Assembly (NCBI GenBank): GCA_028095005.1
Contig: CM051459.1
Location: forward strand, 315,892,513 to 315,956,512
Reading direction: 5' to 3'
Source: Rhynchospora pubera
Taxonomy: Eukaryota > Streptophyta > Magnoliopsida > Poales > Cyperaceae
Length of the DNA stretch: 64,000 nucleotides
Position 1 is the first letter of the stretch, and every line of letters starts with the position of its first letter. The notes beneath the pieces were generated by a model, which had not been told where the DNA came from, made no database searches, and was given only the letters and a program-made list of their open reading frames with translations. Made by a program: the position numbers and the translations under genes. Positions 42,951 through 56,050 of the stretch are shown here, piece by piece.

Positions 42951-44291
42951 CTTTCTCCATTTATTTCCACACGGATTCTATACTGGAATCACCCATAGTT
43001 GGCATGTAGTTTCACTAATACCCCTTTAATTCACATGTATTTGGTTTCAGATTTAGGGGTAGAAGTGGAATTGATGTTTTTTTTTATTCTCCTGTAGTTC
43101 ATTAATTGGTTATACTTGGTTGGTTGCTTCTTTGTGTTTGTTGTTTTACTTCCAGTAAGAGGGGTTCTCTTTTTGTCAGAACTAGGGGTGTTGTCGATTT
43201 TTTATTGGTTGAGAGGGTTGATTGGTTCAATACACATGAGAGGCATTTCTGATCAGATCATGGATTTAGGCCATAATTTCCTTCAATTGTTTGTTAATTT
43301 TCTTCCTGGTGTTGGGGAAATGTTAAGGTGCCTTCATATTTTAAACCATTTCTTTAATTTGAATTAATTTTGCCTAACTACAAACTTGTCAGACTGTGTA
43401 GCATGCTGGGAGGGCAAAGTTGAGATAACACATTTACTTTTTTTTTACATATTACATTCCTTTGTCCCTTATGCAGATTACTGATTTGTCCCTAGGGCCC
43501 ACCATGAAGGTACCAATGATTTGCGTTTTCAAATTTTCTCTTCCTTTTGTGGCATCTGATCCCATCCAATGTTCAGAGGAAGACATCTTGATTCCATCAT
43601 CTGTCCATCCATCAGATGCTGTATGGTGAGATGTATGTTTGTCTCAAAGGGTATGCTTCAACTAGTTTCTTTTTTTCATTTCATGCTTTTGTCATCTCCT
43701 AATCAGTGCCTTGTACTATGGGGGACAAAGGTGCTGCATGTTTTACTCATCCAACGGCTATGATCAAAGAAAGTGTATTCATTCCTCTCTGTGTTGCTCA
43801 CGCGCAGAGAATCTGCACAGTACTAGCCCTCCTTTTTAAGTTGGTAAGCTGTTGTTACTCCCTCCATTTCCCATTTTCCACCGTTCCCTTGCTTCATTTC
43901 CATACTGGACCTCTCCAGTCAAGAGATTTTCACCTTTCGTGTCAGTTTGTGCATGCATCTCTCCTCCTTCAAAGTTTCTGTACTCTATTTGCAGTCCCTG
44001 TGATGCTTTCTCTCCTCTTACAACATAACCAACACCACTCTATGTGAGTTCCGCTATACTTATCAGTTCTGTCAATCGAGACTCTCAGTAATCTCCTCTT
44101 GTTCCTTGCAATTAACCTTAATTATCATACAATTCCTCCATTACAAAGCTACTGCAAACGTTTCGTGTGCTTCAATCGATAATTTCGCTAAGTAATTTTG
44201 CATCTTCATTTTTCCCAATTTCTATATTACGCCCGTCATTCGTCCAATTCACTGTCTGACACCTTCCGTGTCTAATGTCAATAGAGTCACG
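42951..44291. other. Non-coding DNA between the Tat-like LTR and the gene fragment
   Basis: No long frame or defined repeat. The last 300 bp before 44,292 are pyrimidine-rich and could be the 5' region of the gene fragment. Confidence 0.4.
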
Positions 44292-46177
44292 ATGGAGTCC
44301 TCTATGCGACGGCGCACTCCTTTGGGGTCGCGGTTGCGTGTAGCGCCGGCGAAAGGCGGGACTTCAGTTGGCCATGGCGCTTCTCCCTCAGGTCTGTACC
44401 ATCCCCTACTCTTTTCTTTCTCTTTAACAGAAAGGACTGGGCCCACGATGACGGATCAATGAACAGACGACACCTGTCCCCCTTTCTTCTTTTTTTTTAT
44501 TTTAACCGAACGGGTTTAGGACTATTGGGTTTGATTTGGTTTGGATCCGATTCGATAAGGTGAATTTATGTGATTTGGGCTCCCTTGTTTAATGCCGGTC
44601 CAAATATATGGTTCCATCTCTTTTTTGTATTTTTCGCTAGGCCCAATTCGATTTTAGGGTTGGACTGGGCTTGGGCCGAAACAAATTTGATATTTCGTTA
44701 TGGGTCAGTCTTGTGTCCTGTTTTAGTTATGACGCTCCGTTATAGTCGTATCCGGTGAATTATGTGCCAGAACCAATTGGCAATGTCTTATAAACATTTA
44801 TAAAATTCCATTTCCTTTTCCCCTTTTTTTTTACAGCATTTTTAAGAGGTAAACAATGAGCATTTTGTGATTCACACCATAAGTTATTCCAATATGTTCT
44901 TTTTGTTTCTGTCCAGTGCCTTAGAAAAACTATAAGCTGTTTTGTTAATTTTGACTGTCTCTCTTGCTGAAGGAAACATTTACATATCTTAAAGATTGAA
45001 AGCTTGCATGTTTTAACTTTTGTTTGTTTTTTAATAAAAACAGGATGGTGTGAATGTTTTGTCTGTGAACTATGGATCTGTGAACTATGAATACTGGTAC
45101 ATACCTGAGGTGCCATTTAGGTTAACAAATATTTTTTCCCTTTTGATTTTAAATAGGTTTTGTTTCCAAGTTTCCTGCAATCTATCTTTCTTTTTTGAAG
45201 GTGATTCATCCATCTGATGCGCAAGCAGATGGTGAACTTAGTATTTCTGATGGTGATACCGTTGTTGATCGTCAGGTACATAATTAAATTAGCCCATAAA
45301 TTTCGAAGGACTTAAAAACTTCTGGCTCAATTAAGTTCACGAATCACCTCAATTTGTTTTTCCACCTGAATGATTATGTTGGTGTCAACTAATGGATGGT
45401 CAGAGGGTGAGTGCTAAGGAAGAACTGGGTGGCTTCCATCAGTCTATGTCTAGCGTAGAGACGAAGTCCCATCCGGTAAAGTAATTGGTTTTCCCTTCAT
45501 CTATACCTTTATTTATGTTTCTTTTTTCTGTTAGTCTGTAACTGAAGAGATTGATAGTCTTAAGGCGAGCCAGCTTGATGCTAGAAAAAATATGCAGTAC
45601 TTCCTTCAAACATATTTGGAAGACCTAAACAACCAGATCATCATTGTGGTGCAGAAAATGAAAACCCCATCTGTTCTTGATTATTCAATTTGGAATGATA
45701 ATCGGTAATATTTTATTTGAATTCATAAGAATTTTAATTCATAAATCTGGAAATTTTTCCATATAATTTTTCTAACAATTCATCTCATGTAGCTTTGGAT
45801 GACCTATAATTTAAAACAAGCAATGCAGTAGGAGCAATGAACTCATAAATAACGTCAAGGACCTTGCTTCAAAAAAAAAACAAAAAGACAGATGCTCTGG
45901 AAGAGCTATTAAGGATTGAGGTAGATTCATCACGAATTTGTTCTTTATTTGGCTCTTTGATCTCTATTATGTGGTTTTAATTAATTTTCTGGTTCATCTA
46001 TGCATTTTTAGATGGAAAAGTTCTTTTCAAAATGGACCACCGATAAAGCCTTCAGGGATTTGTATGGAAGAAGGGCAATTCGTCACTTGATAATTAGTTG
46101 TGGGCTCCGCAGTCGGCACACATTGACAAACTAGAAACATGCTATAACCTGATAGCTGATACCCGCAAAGTTCAATA
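44292..46177 (+). pseudogene. Spliced plant gene fragment, at least five to six exons, unknown family
   Basis: Exon-like segments are bounded by AG and GT. They are 44292-44391 (MESSMRRRTPLGSRLRVAPA start), 45044-45109 (DGVNVLSVNYGSVNYEYWYI), 45201-45275 (VIHPSDAQADGELSISDGDT), 45404-45475 (RVSAKEELGGFHQSMSSVET), 45535-45704 (EEIDSLKASQLDARKNMQYF, then a helical stretch), 45829-45920 and 46012 to about 46177 (MEKFFSKWTTDKAFRDLYGR). Phases agree from 45044 to 45704. The 45829 exon needs a 1-nt change in an A-run to stay open, and the last exon has an early stop with continuation in another frame. I do not recognise the protein. It may have been carried in by the Helitron whose 3' end lies at 47,363. 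Confidence 0.5.
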
Positions 46178-46987
46178 ATCTTTGCTCCTATTTTTTCCTT
46201 GTTTTATTTTGTATTTTCCATTGTAAGTTAGTCTGGATTAACTAGGTTTTTATTTAATTATGCACTTCAATATAAATTATGGAAATATATTAGGTATTAG
46301 CTTCTCAATGTTCTTTAGCTGTTAAATTAACTAGGTTTTTTTTTTTAAATAAAGTCCGTAGGCAATTCATATTGGTTTTTTTTTATACACTTGGCAGTTA
46401 GTTAATTGCTCTAGACTTAGTTGTTTAAGGAATAGTTAATTGTTCTAGACTTTTTTTCCCATGTATGTCATGAATTACGTTAGAGAAAAGAAATTGTTTG
46501 GAATTATTTGTGTATTTTTTCTGTTTGGTTCCTTTTTATTTTCAGTAAGATTTTTTTCAAATTTGGAGTTGGAGGCCATCAATAATATGATATGAGAAAA
46601 TGATATGATTATTACAATTGGTTAATTGCTTTTTCATTCTACCCAGCTAATGACGTTAAGGAAACAAAGAAAGAGAGATCATTATTTGGAACCTATTTGG
46701 TAACATAAATCAAATGAAATCAAACACATGTCACCAGGTTATGTAAAATACAAATTTATTAATTATGTTTTGGGTTTTATGCTCTTACCCAAAAATTTCA
46801 CTAAATGATTATACAAAATTCAAAGCCGTTAAAATATCATTGAATACTTGCTTATTTTGTCTCAATTGGTTAACGTATTAGCTTGATTTCTTTCCTTTTG
46901 GATAGTCTTTTACTTTTGGTATGTTTTACAGTACAATCCCGTTACATCTCTTGTTTATTATAGACGTTTATATAACGTTTTTAATTA
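46178..46987. other. AT-rich non-coding DNA
   Basis: No gene or defined repeat; several T-runs. Confidence 0.5.
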
Positions 46988-47363
46988 GTCTATATAATAA
47001 ATTAGTCAATGAGAAGAAATTTATTATTTTTTATTGATGCTAATTTCAGCTGGTTTGTTAATTTTTTTTGAATCAAAATAATAAAGTAACTTCACTGTAC
47101 ATTTTTTTTACTAAATTAACAAACTAATTTCAGCTGGTTTGTTCATTTTCTTTTTTTTAATAAAATAAAATGCTAATTTCAGCTGAGCAAAATATATGGT
47201 GCTGAAATTAAGATTTACGGTTTGAAGATGGTCTAATTTTTTAAGAAGAATTCTTTAAGAACAAAAAAAAATTACACAAAAATAATATATACTAAAAGTC
47301 TTTAATTTTTTTAAAAATATCAAATAAAAAATTACCCGCACATTGAGCGGGCACTGTTGCTAG
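46988..47363 (+). mobile_element. Helitron-type 3' end (5' limit uncertain)
   Basis: The 3' terminus is characteristic: the hairpin CCCGC-ACATTGA-GCGGG (47335-47351) is followed by 8 nt and CTAG at 47360-47363, with T next (47364). Helitrons end in CTRR with a hairpin just upstream and insert between A and T. A possible 5' end, TCTATATAATAAATTAG, lies at 46,988, but the preceding base is G rather than A, so the true start may be further left and could include the gene fragment. Confidence 0.65.
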
Positions 47364-47535
47364 TCTAGATTAAACTAGGTGAAGAGAGGCGGCTGCGCCG
47401 CCATTTGATTGCTAAAAATCATTTTGATTCTTGAAATAATTTGAAAAATTAAGTACATACTTTTCTTATCTTTGACGACAATTTTCAATAATTAGTTTTT
47501 TAATAAAAAATGTGATGTTTATGTTTGACTAAATG

Positions 47536-50500
47536 TGTCACACCCCGAACCAAATCCGTTCCGGGGAGGACAACCCCCGCCACGTGTACACAGTCTGCTG
47601 CGCACACGTAAGGCTATAAAACAGTGTCACAGATACATAATCACAAATAAATATCACATAACAAAGGCATTGTTTGTTCATACAACAAAAGACTGGTAAA
47701 ATAGGCACATATCAAAATTTCCAGTCATCGTACAAACAAAACATAAAATAATGCACAGCGGATAAATACTATTCCAGCTCGGCTTGGTCTTCAGTCAAAT
47801 CTCATCTGCTAAGTCTGCCAAACCTGAACCTGCTCCACAAATAATTATGTGGGCTGAGTACGCGAATACTCAGTGCGATAACAGGGTAACCAAAGATTCT
47901 GGTTAAACTAAAGTTAGAACTAAACCATACTTAAACACTTTTAAAATCCTATAATGCAAAGGCTAAGTGTAAATTAAGTGTAATCATGATACTATACCAA
48001 ACATGTCATGCCAAACAAAAATCAGAAAAATTATCTTGAGAAGCGGATAGTAATATACAAAGTCCAATATAATAATAATAATACGAGAATCAAGCACCCT
48101 CACTCAATAGTCAAATATAAGCGTATCCAAAATCCAGAATCACATCTCACATAAACAATAAAATCATGGGTTCTGCCTAGATCAACCAAAGTCCTACTGG
48201 AAGTCTCGATGAGCCCCGAAGGCCATCTCCAACCCTGCACCCCCATCGAGGTGTAGGCAGAAAGTCGCGGTACCGTGCTCCTGAAAAGGGAGATCGAGAG
48301 GAAGTCTAATACTGGCGAGCAACCCCAAAGAATCCGATCGAGACAAGTGGGAATACGTACAAAATCCTAACAATAATAAATAACTACTAAGTGACCGCAG
48401 AACCGCCTAAAAGTCGGTCTGCAGAGTGATCATCAGAAACGCGTTGCTCGAGATCGCTATCATAAGGAGACCACCGGCAATGGCTGGGGTGCAATCTCCC
48501 GATAATGGAAATCGCGTGCAAAACGCCCTTATCTCACTCGGTCTCACTATCCTGATCCATACCAGATGCAAGTGTTGATTAAGAGCATTTTTGAGTTGAT
48601 TAATCACTTTATTAATATATATGCTTATCCTATAAATGCAACTAATCTTTTGATTACTAGAATGTTCTTAACTGTTGACTTAATGTCAATGACATGCTAT
48701 GCATACATAAATTAAAGATCTAATCCTTAAACTAGAGTTTAAAGAGAATCTAAAGTTTCCACACACCTGGAAGGTCGGGTCTAAAGCTGCTACTCAGCTG
48801 GAGGGTCAGTAAAGTCCTGCTCAGCACCACCACCCTCAAAGTCAGCAAACCCGTCCTCTACAAACTCGGAGTAGCCTTGCTGGTCACCTGACCAAACACA
48901 GAAGACTAGACTTAGAACACAAGGTCTAAGAAACGCTCACTAACGTTCTCTAGTTAACCCTCATTTAGTCTAAATTATTAAGTGAGTTGTATCTAAATTT
49001 TTCTGAAAAGGGATTCTGTTTTAAAATATATTATTTTAGTTAGAGAAGTATTTTATAAAAATTTTGTCAAAGTTTCCTTTAAAAAGTGACTGTGAAGGAA
49101 GACGTTTTTAGACGAGTTCCTACAGTCTATTCTAAACGTTAAATTCGTGATGAGTATAACTAAGTGTTTTAGTTTAGTAATATTTTTAATAGTGTTTTGC
49201 TCAAGTATGAAAATTATTCTTACTTAAATTCTTAAACTAAAAACAACTTTAAAATAAAATAAATAAAATAAAAGAAATAAGAAAATAAACTCAATTTGGT
49301 TGATTTGGGTTTGGAATCATATATTGTCCAATTATATGATATCATAGTATCTGTAAGAATTGTTTTGCGGACATTTTAATCATCTCCCATTTAAAAGCCA
49401 ACAAGCAAAATTCGAATCCGACTTAATTATTTCTCGGCCAAAATCTCATACTTTGATATTCCAACTATTTATTCAAGCCATCAAATAGTTCTAGTTTTAT
49501 TTTCCAAGTTATAGTTTTATTTTCTCAAAATCCAACTTATATAATTCAATTTACAACTTCAACAGCCAACAACACAAAATGGGCCACGCCCCAAATAATT
49601 CACAGATCCCACAAGAAATCCACACGGATTAGAACAGAGGGACGAGCCCAGAAGGAAACAGGCCTGACGGCCCAGAGTGAAAACACACGGCCCACACGGA
49701 AACAAAGCAGGATCCAAGCGGATCCGGAGCCAATGGGTTTCGGGGATCAAATCCGAAACCCAACATCAGAAACGGAATCCGATCCAATAACTCTAAACTT
49801 TTACACTAAAGTCCCTGAATTAATTTTATTTCCTTAAAAATTAACAGACAGACCCTAATAACAGGTTTTATTATAACTAGCTCCTAAAGCAGTTCAAATA
49901 TATTTATGAATAAGTCCCTGACAGCAATAACACTTCACAAAGAAGCCTCTGGCCTTAACAAATCACGTACCAGACTGGTACAAGGCCTGAACCGGCCTAA
50001 TAACAGACCAGACAACGCACAAACAAGTTACTACGAGCTCAACTAGAGACAACTAGCGCCTCAAGTTCAAAGCATGGCCTCAGCCAGCACACAAATCACA
50101 CACAAAGAGATCCAACACACACTCATCTAGCTTACACATTTCAAAACCCAACACAGACCAAGTAAGGCTCAATAGAACCACACAAACAAGCAACAAATCA
50201 GTTCAATGAGAGGCATTGCACAGTTTCAAAACAAGTCATTCTAGCCAGAGTTCTATCAAAGCAATTTACAGTTCAATCGACACAATTCAAGTGCATGCCT
50301 TCAAACACAATCGAACACGGAGTCAAGCAGTTCTCAGATCATAGGATTGAGGCTTGCACAGCTTGCACGCATAAAGCAATTCAGTAATTGCAAGCCTCTA
50401 GATCACACAGCACAGCAAAAGAGAAATAGAGATGAAATTGGTTACCAAGCCGAGAGAGGGATAGGGAGCAAGGGCTCAGCAAAACACAGCACCTCGCCTC

Positions 50501-51478
50501 ACTGCCAGCACCACCACCTCGCCCCGTCAACTGCCTCTTACTCCACTTCGATTCCTTAGCCTCCACCTCTCTCTCACTCTATTGCTTTCTTTGTTTCTGT
50601 TCTTATCCAATTGTAATGGGTCTCAGCAGAGAGAGGAGAGAGGGATGGCTCATATAGGAGGGGAATGGAGAGGATGAGGGTCGAGTTGCTGAGGTGGCAG
50701 AGGGAGAGAGGTAAAGAGGAGCGGTGCTAGGGTTTTGGTCAAAGTCGAGGGTGACAAGTGGCAGCCTCCCATTCGGCTTGGGAGAGCCAGAAGCGGAAAA
50801 CCAGGGTTTTAAAAAGGGGTGCTGTGGGGTTCAATCGATTAGAGGAGAGAAGGAAGGATGGGGTCGAGCGGGGGCATGGCTCTCAGCCATTACACAGAGA
50901 GGAGGAGAGTGGGGTCGAGAGCCTCTGTCATGGGCGAGAGGGAGGGGTCCAAGCGGACTGATCGAGGGCCACAGGAAATCGCCAATGGCGGATCGAGAGA
51001 GAGAAGGAGAAAAGAGAAATGGTGGGGCGGTTCTGTCGGAGAAGAGAGAAAGAGAAGAGATAAAGGAGATATAGGAGAGGAGAGATGAGTTGAATCGGAC
51101 GGCTCAGATAAATCATGATTTTCTAAACTCAATCAAACGGTCCAGATTTAGGGATTTCTAGGAATTGATTTGATCAAGCAGTGAAAATTGGATTTTAACA
51201 CAAATTTCAACTCATAATAATTTATAAAAATAATTATTTGAATTTCTATAATATAAACTAGATATTTGAGTAATAAATCTTCATGAAAATATTGTACATG
51301 GCCGAAATTAAATTCTTACATCGGATTCGAACAAAATCGACTTCTAATTTATGAGAGTTGATTGTCCGCTAATTAACTGAGTTAGATTTTTAATCGTATT
51401 TATTTGTATTTATTTGTTTGCTTGAAGATTTTCATTTTATTAGATTATCTTTTAATTAATATTTTATGGATTTTTACA
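47536..51478 (-). mobile_element. 3' LTR (~3.9 kb) of Tekay/Del-type chromovirus
   Basis: The inner boundary (TGTAAAAATCC on minus, ...TTTTTACA on plus at 51478) directly abuts the polypurine tract. The outer end TGTCACACCCCGAACC (plus, 47536) matches the partial 5' LTR at 56051 almost base for base over about 380 bp. The size is in the range usual for Tekay/Del LTRs. Its interior is non-coding; a G/A-rich stretch at 50.6-51.1 kb gives spurious frames. Confidence 0.88.
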
Positions 51479-51491
51479 GCCTACCCCCCTT
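51479..51491 (-). other. Polypurine tract
   Basis: On the minus strand AAGGGGGGTAG begins within the pol stop codon, two bases before the LTR start TG. Confidence 0.85.
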
Positions 51492-54400
51492 AAAAACGTT
51501 TCGTCCTCGAAACGAAAAACAAACCTGAAGTAGCAAACAACTCCGGGTACTGTTCTCGCATCTCACTCTCGAGTTCCCAAGTCGCCTCGCGAGGAGAGTG
51601 GTGCTCCCACTGAACCAGAACATGTCGGATAGTGCGTCGACGAAGTCTGGTCTCCTTCGCGTCTAAGATCCTCAACGGTTTCTCCCTGTAAGTCAAGTCT
51701 CGCTCAACCTGCAAAGACTCTTCTTCATGCACTATCTTCATTGTCTCAACACTTTCTTCAATCAATTGTGGCCCAGTCGGTCGGTAGGTACCCGTGGGTC
51801 CCCAACAAACTGGAGTCCTGCACCGTTGACCATACAGAGCTTCAAAAGGTGCCATACCAATACTAGAGTGAAAACTGTTGTTATAGGCAAACTCGGCGAG
51901 ATGTAGGTGATCTGACCAATCCCCGCCCATAGTAAGTGCACAAGAACGCAACATATCCTCTAGTGTCTGGATGGTTCGCTCTGACTGTCCATCTGTCTGA
52001 GGATGATGAGCGGTACCAAAAGTAACATTTGTTCCCAGAGCATTTTGAAATTGCTTCCAGAAACGAGAAGTAAAGCGAGGGTCACGATCTGATATGATCT
52101 CAACTGGCGATCCATGTAACCTGTGCTGATTCTGCATGTACAAAAATGCCATTTGTTCACCTGTGAGACCGTATCGAAAAGGTATAAAGTGAGCTACCTT
52201 TGTGAGAGTATCCACAATGACCCAAATCGCGTTGTGCTTTCTCTTTGTCCTTTGCAAACCAGTGACAAAATCCATTGTAATTCTATCAAACTTCTTTTCT
52301 GCTATCGGCAACGGATGAAGTAGACCAGGAGGTCTCTTTCGGTCTGCCTTGACTTTTTGACACACTAGACACTTGGCTACAAATCGTGCCAATTCACGAC
52401 ATATATTTCTCCACCAAAAGTAGCCTTTTAGGTCTCTGTACATCTTTGTTTCGCCAGGATGAATTGTATATCCTGACTCGTGTGCCTCTAACAAAATCTT
52501 ATTCTTGATTTCTTGATTATTTGGGACACAGATCCGATTATGGAACCTTAAAACTCCATCTTCTCCAATTTGAAAAGAAGTTTGTGACTCAGATTCTGCT
52601 ACGGATCGTACCCTTTCAAGGTGAATGTCCTCTTTTTGTGCCTCCTTGATCTCATCAATCAAAGTCGGTCTAACAACCAAACTCGAGATCAATCCTGTAT
52701 CAGACACTTGGTTAGATTCTTTTTGTTTTCCAACCCACAAATCCAAGCGTCTCTTGTCTTCCAGTAAGTCATGTTGCTGTGTAATCAACATAGCTAAATT
52801 TCCGTGGTTTTTCCGGCTCAAAGCATCGGCCACCACATTTGACTTTCCTGGGTGATACACAATTTCCAAGTCATAGTCTTTCATCAATTCTAACCCCCTG
52901 CGTTGTCTCAAGTTCAGTTCCTTCTGAGTGAACACATACTTTAAGCTTTGGTGGTCAGTAAAGATTTTGCACTTTTCTCCATAGAGATAATGGCGCCAAA
53001 TTTTTAAAGCAAAGATCACGGCTGCCAACTCTAGATCATGAGTGGGGTAATTCTTCTCATGTGGTCGTAACTGTCTGGATGCATATGCAATAACATGATC
53101 GTCCTGCATCAATACACATCCTAGCCCATAACGGGATGCATCGGTGTTGACCACATAGCCAGCTCCAGGTACTGGCATTGCTAAAACAGGAGCGGTGACA
53201 AGTCGCTGCTTTAGCTCTTCAAAACTTTTCTGTCTTGCTGGAGTCCACTCAAATTTGACTCCCTTTTGAAGTAATTGTGTCATAGGGAGAGCAATCCGGG
53301 AAAAGACTTCAACAAACCTTCTATAGTAACCTGCTAGTCCCAGAAAACTACGAACCTCAGTCACGGTGGTTGGTGGTTTCCAATCAGTTACTGCAACTAT
53401 TTTCTGTGGATCCACGGCTAAACCATCTTTAGAGATGACATGACCAAGGAACGAGATTTGTTCTAACCAGAACTCACACTTGGAAAGCTTGGCATATAAC
53501 TGATGCTCACGAAGTCGCTGTAAAGCTAACCTCAGATGATGCTCATGTTCCTCTGCACTTTTGGAATAGATCAGAATATCATCTATGAACACCACAACAA
53601 AAGAATCCAAGTAATCCTCAAAAACACGATTCGTCAAGTTCATGAAATATGCTGGGGCATTAGTCAGTCCAAAAGACATGACAAGAAACTCATAATGCCC
53701 GTAGCGTGTGCGAAAGGCCGTTTTTGGAACATCACTTGGCCTAATCCGCAACTGATGGTACCCAGATCTGAGATCTATCTTTGAATATACCTGTGAACCC
53801 TGAAGCTGATCAAACAAATCATCAATCCTGGGCAACGGGTATCTGTTGGGTACAGTGACCTTGTTTAACTCCCTGTAGTCTATGCAAAGACGGAGAGTTC
53901 CATCCTTCTTGCGCACGAAGAGTACAGGTGCTCCCCACGGAGATGTGCTTGGTCTGATGAAACCTTTTTCTAGTAGCTCCTCCAATTGAATTTTAAGCTC
54001 TCTAAGTTCGGCTGGAGCCATTCGATAAGGAGCCTTTGCTAAAGGTGTCGTTTCTGGTTGCAACTCAATACAAAACTCCACCTCACGTTCTGGAGGTACA
54101 CCAGGTAAGTCTTCTGGAAACACATCAGAAAACTCACGAACCACGGGTATATTATCAAGTTTTGTATCCTTAGGTTCAGTTGACACCACAGAAGCCAAAA
54201 ATACTTCACATCCAGAGGACATAAGATGTTTCACTTGCAAAGCTGAAATCACAGGGATTCTAGCTCCTGGTCTTCGGCCTCTGAACACAAATGATTCGGT
54301 TCTTTCCTTACCAAATCGTACACTGTGGTTCTTACAATCAATCACCGCCTGATGAAAAGTTAGCCAATCAAGGCCAAGTAAGACATCAAAGTCTCTCATA

Positions 54401-54558
54401 TCAAGCACTATCAAATCAGCGGTTAAGTTTCGACCTGCTATTTGCACTTTGAGGTTTTTGCAGATCTGATCGACTTGAACGGTCTTGCCATGAGGGGTTT
54501 GTACTGACATTACTCTATCTCTCTGTTCGGTTTCCCACCCATTTAAGTTTACAAAATT
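51490..54558 (-). pseudogene. Chromovirus pol: PR end, RT, RNase H, INT, chromodomain; long and open
   Basis: Counting from the ATG at 54,510 (1,006 codons), the protease end DVLLGLDWL is at 42-50. RT is at about 155-330 with FIDD at 308-311 and RNase H at about 450-565 (NTDAS, TDHQSLK, ADALSR). The integrase zinc region is at 677-717. The catalytic D747, D808 and E844 give a DD35E pattern. A chromodomain-like segment lies at about 939-992 (PLRILDAKETRLRRRTIRHV then VQWEHH, EATWE, YPELF). The integrase C-terminal GPY/F module, expected between about 925 and 938, is missing through an in-frame deletion. The frame is continuous with gag apart from one TAG at 54,559. The stop overlaps the polypurine tract. 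Confidence 0.93.
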
Positions 54559-55893
54559 CTAAGAAACAAAAGAGTGACTAGACCCTGTGTCAATCAAAGA
54601 GTAAGCGAAACAATCGGAGATGGAAACCATACCTGCTATAAGCTCATCATCATAGAACTCATCCTCCTGTGGCATGGCCTCAGTATCAGGAAAATCCTCT
54701 CCAATGGTCGCATGAACTCGAGCGGTATCACGCCCAAACTGACTTGTATTGCCTCGGCCACCATTGCCAAAGCGACCGCCACGCTGATTGCCATTTCTGC
54801 CACCACCACGAGGAGCAAAAGAACTACCACGGCCTCGTCCAACATCAGTCTGGCCACGGCCAACTCCACCAGAAATCGGTCCAACGGTCTGTCCAGTACC
54901 ACTAGAACTCGAGCCACCAATCACTTTATTCACATTCTTGGGGCACTGTGCCTTCCAATGGTCTGGTGAATGACAAATCAGACATCTGCCACTGTGACGG
55001 GCACAAGGACCAAGATATATCCTATTGCACGGCTTGCAGAAAAAGCGGTTAGGGCTCTGGTAAGTCTGCTGTCTGTTCTGTTGTGCCACTGGCCCACGAT
55101 TTTGAAAAGTAGGCTTGCGAGCAACTCCTCCATCTGTTTTCTGCCTTTCATACCTTGATTTCACACGTGACATCAACTTTTTCTCCTGAAACTCAGCTTG
55201 GTCCATGAGGAACTCAATGGAGGTATCAGTATACGTGTCCATCAAACTGCCCAAAGCCGGGTCTAATCCTTCAATAAATCTGTCACGTTTGGCTTCCAAA
55301 TCAACCACAAGATCAGGGGCATAACGAGACAAACAGATGAAAGTCTCCCCATACTGACGTGCTGTCATCTCACCCTGAGTCAAAGTTTCAAACTGGCGCC
55401 TTAATTCTGCCTTTTGCGCCCTTCCCAGAAAACGAGCACGAAAAGCATTAGTGAACCAGTCCCATGGAATATTAGGGCCTTCTCCATTGTACCGTGGCTC
55501 CTGAGTAGCCCACCAATGTTGTGCCTCTTTATCAAACAGAGTGGCTGCAATTTCTGTCTTGTGCTCAACTGGGGTTCGAGCCAAGCGAAAAGTCTTCTGT
55601 ACTGAGATTAACCACTCTTCAGCAACCTCAAAACCACCACAGCCATCAAACCTTTGCGCAGGATGGCGAAGAAACTCATGGTAAGCAGTGGTAAATGGGT
55701 CTTGTGCCTGTTGTGCCCTTGGGGCTCCCTGTGCAGCTATCTGTGACAAGTTGTTCACTAGCTGCTGGGCAAGAATTATTGGGTCTACTCCAGGGGGAGG
55801 ATTCACTGACGGAACGGGTCCTTGTGCGGGCCCTGCTTCTCCTTGCCTAGGAATAGGGGGCCTACCACGTCCACGACTGCGCCTAGTGTTCAT
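54559..55893 (-). pseudogene. Chromovirus gag and start of protease
   Basis: The 444-codon ORF starts MNTRRSRGRGRPPIPRQGEA. The capsid region is typical (FDGCGGFEVAEEWLISVQKT, WATQEP, FTNAFRARFLG, LTQGEMTARQYGETF, YAPDLV, FIEGLDPAL), followed by one CCHC knuckle (CLICHSPDHWKAQC), a Gly/Arg-rich stretch and the protease active site DTGSSHSF at its very end. A TAG at 54,559-54,561 then interrupts a frame that continues as pol, so gag and pol form one frame with a single nonsense mutation three codons past the protease active-site motif. Confidence 0.93.
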
Positions 55894-56029
55894 TGCAATC
55901 TTTCAAAACATAAAAGGATGCAAGTTAGTCCTCAGTCTGTACAAAACAACACAGTTCAAGACTTAAGGTTGGGTTAAACTTGGTGTAACTACTTGGTTCT
56001 TTAGCTGGATTACATGTGATCTTAACCAT

Positions 56030-56041
56030 GCTCTGATACCA
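56030..56041 (-). other. Primer-binding site, initiator tRNA-Met type
   Basis: TGGTATCAGAGC on the minus strand lies 9 nt downstream of the 5' LTR end and about 135 nt before the gag ATG. Confidence 0.92.
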
Positions 56042-56050
56042 CCGAAAGGA

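Noticed and set aside
47388..47402. Perfect GGCGGC-TGC-GCCGCC hairpin next to the Helitron end
   Set aside because: Only 6 bp of stem and outside the CTAG terminus. Possibly chance or part of another element; no repeat partner was found.
50724..51132. Open frames on both strands in a GA/CT-rich stretch
   Set aside because: They lie inside the chromovirus LTR. Low-complexity purine-rich sequence gives long frames on both strands.
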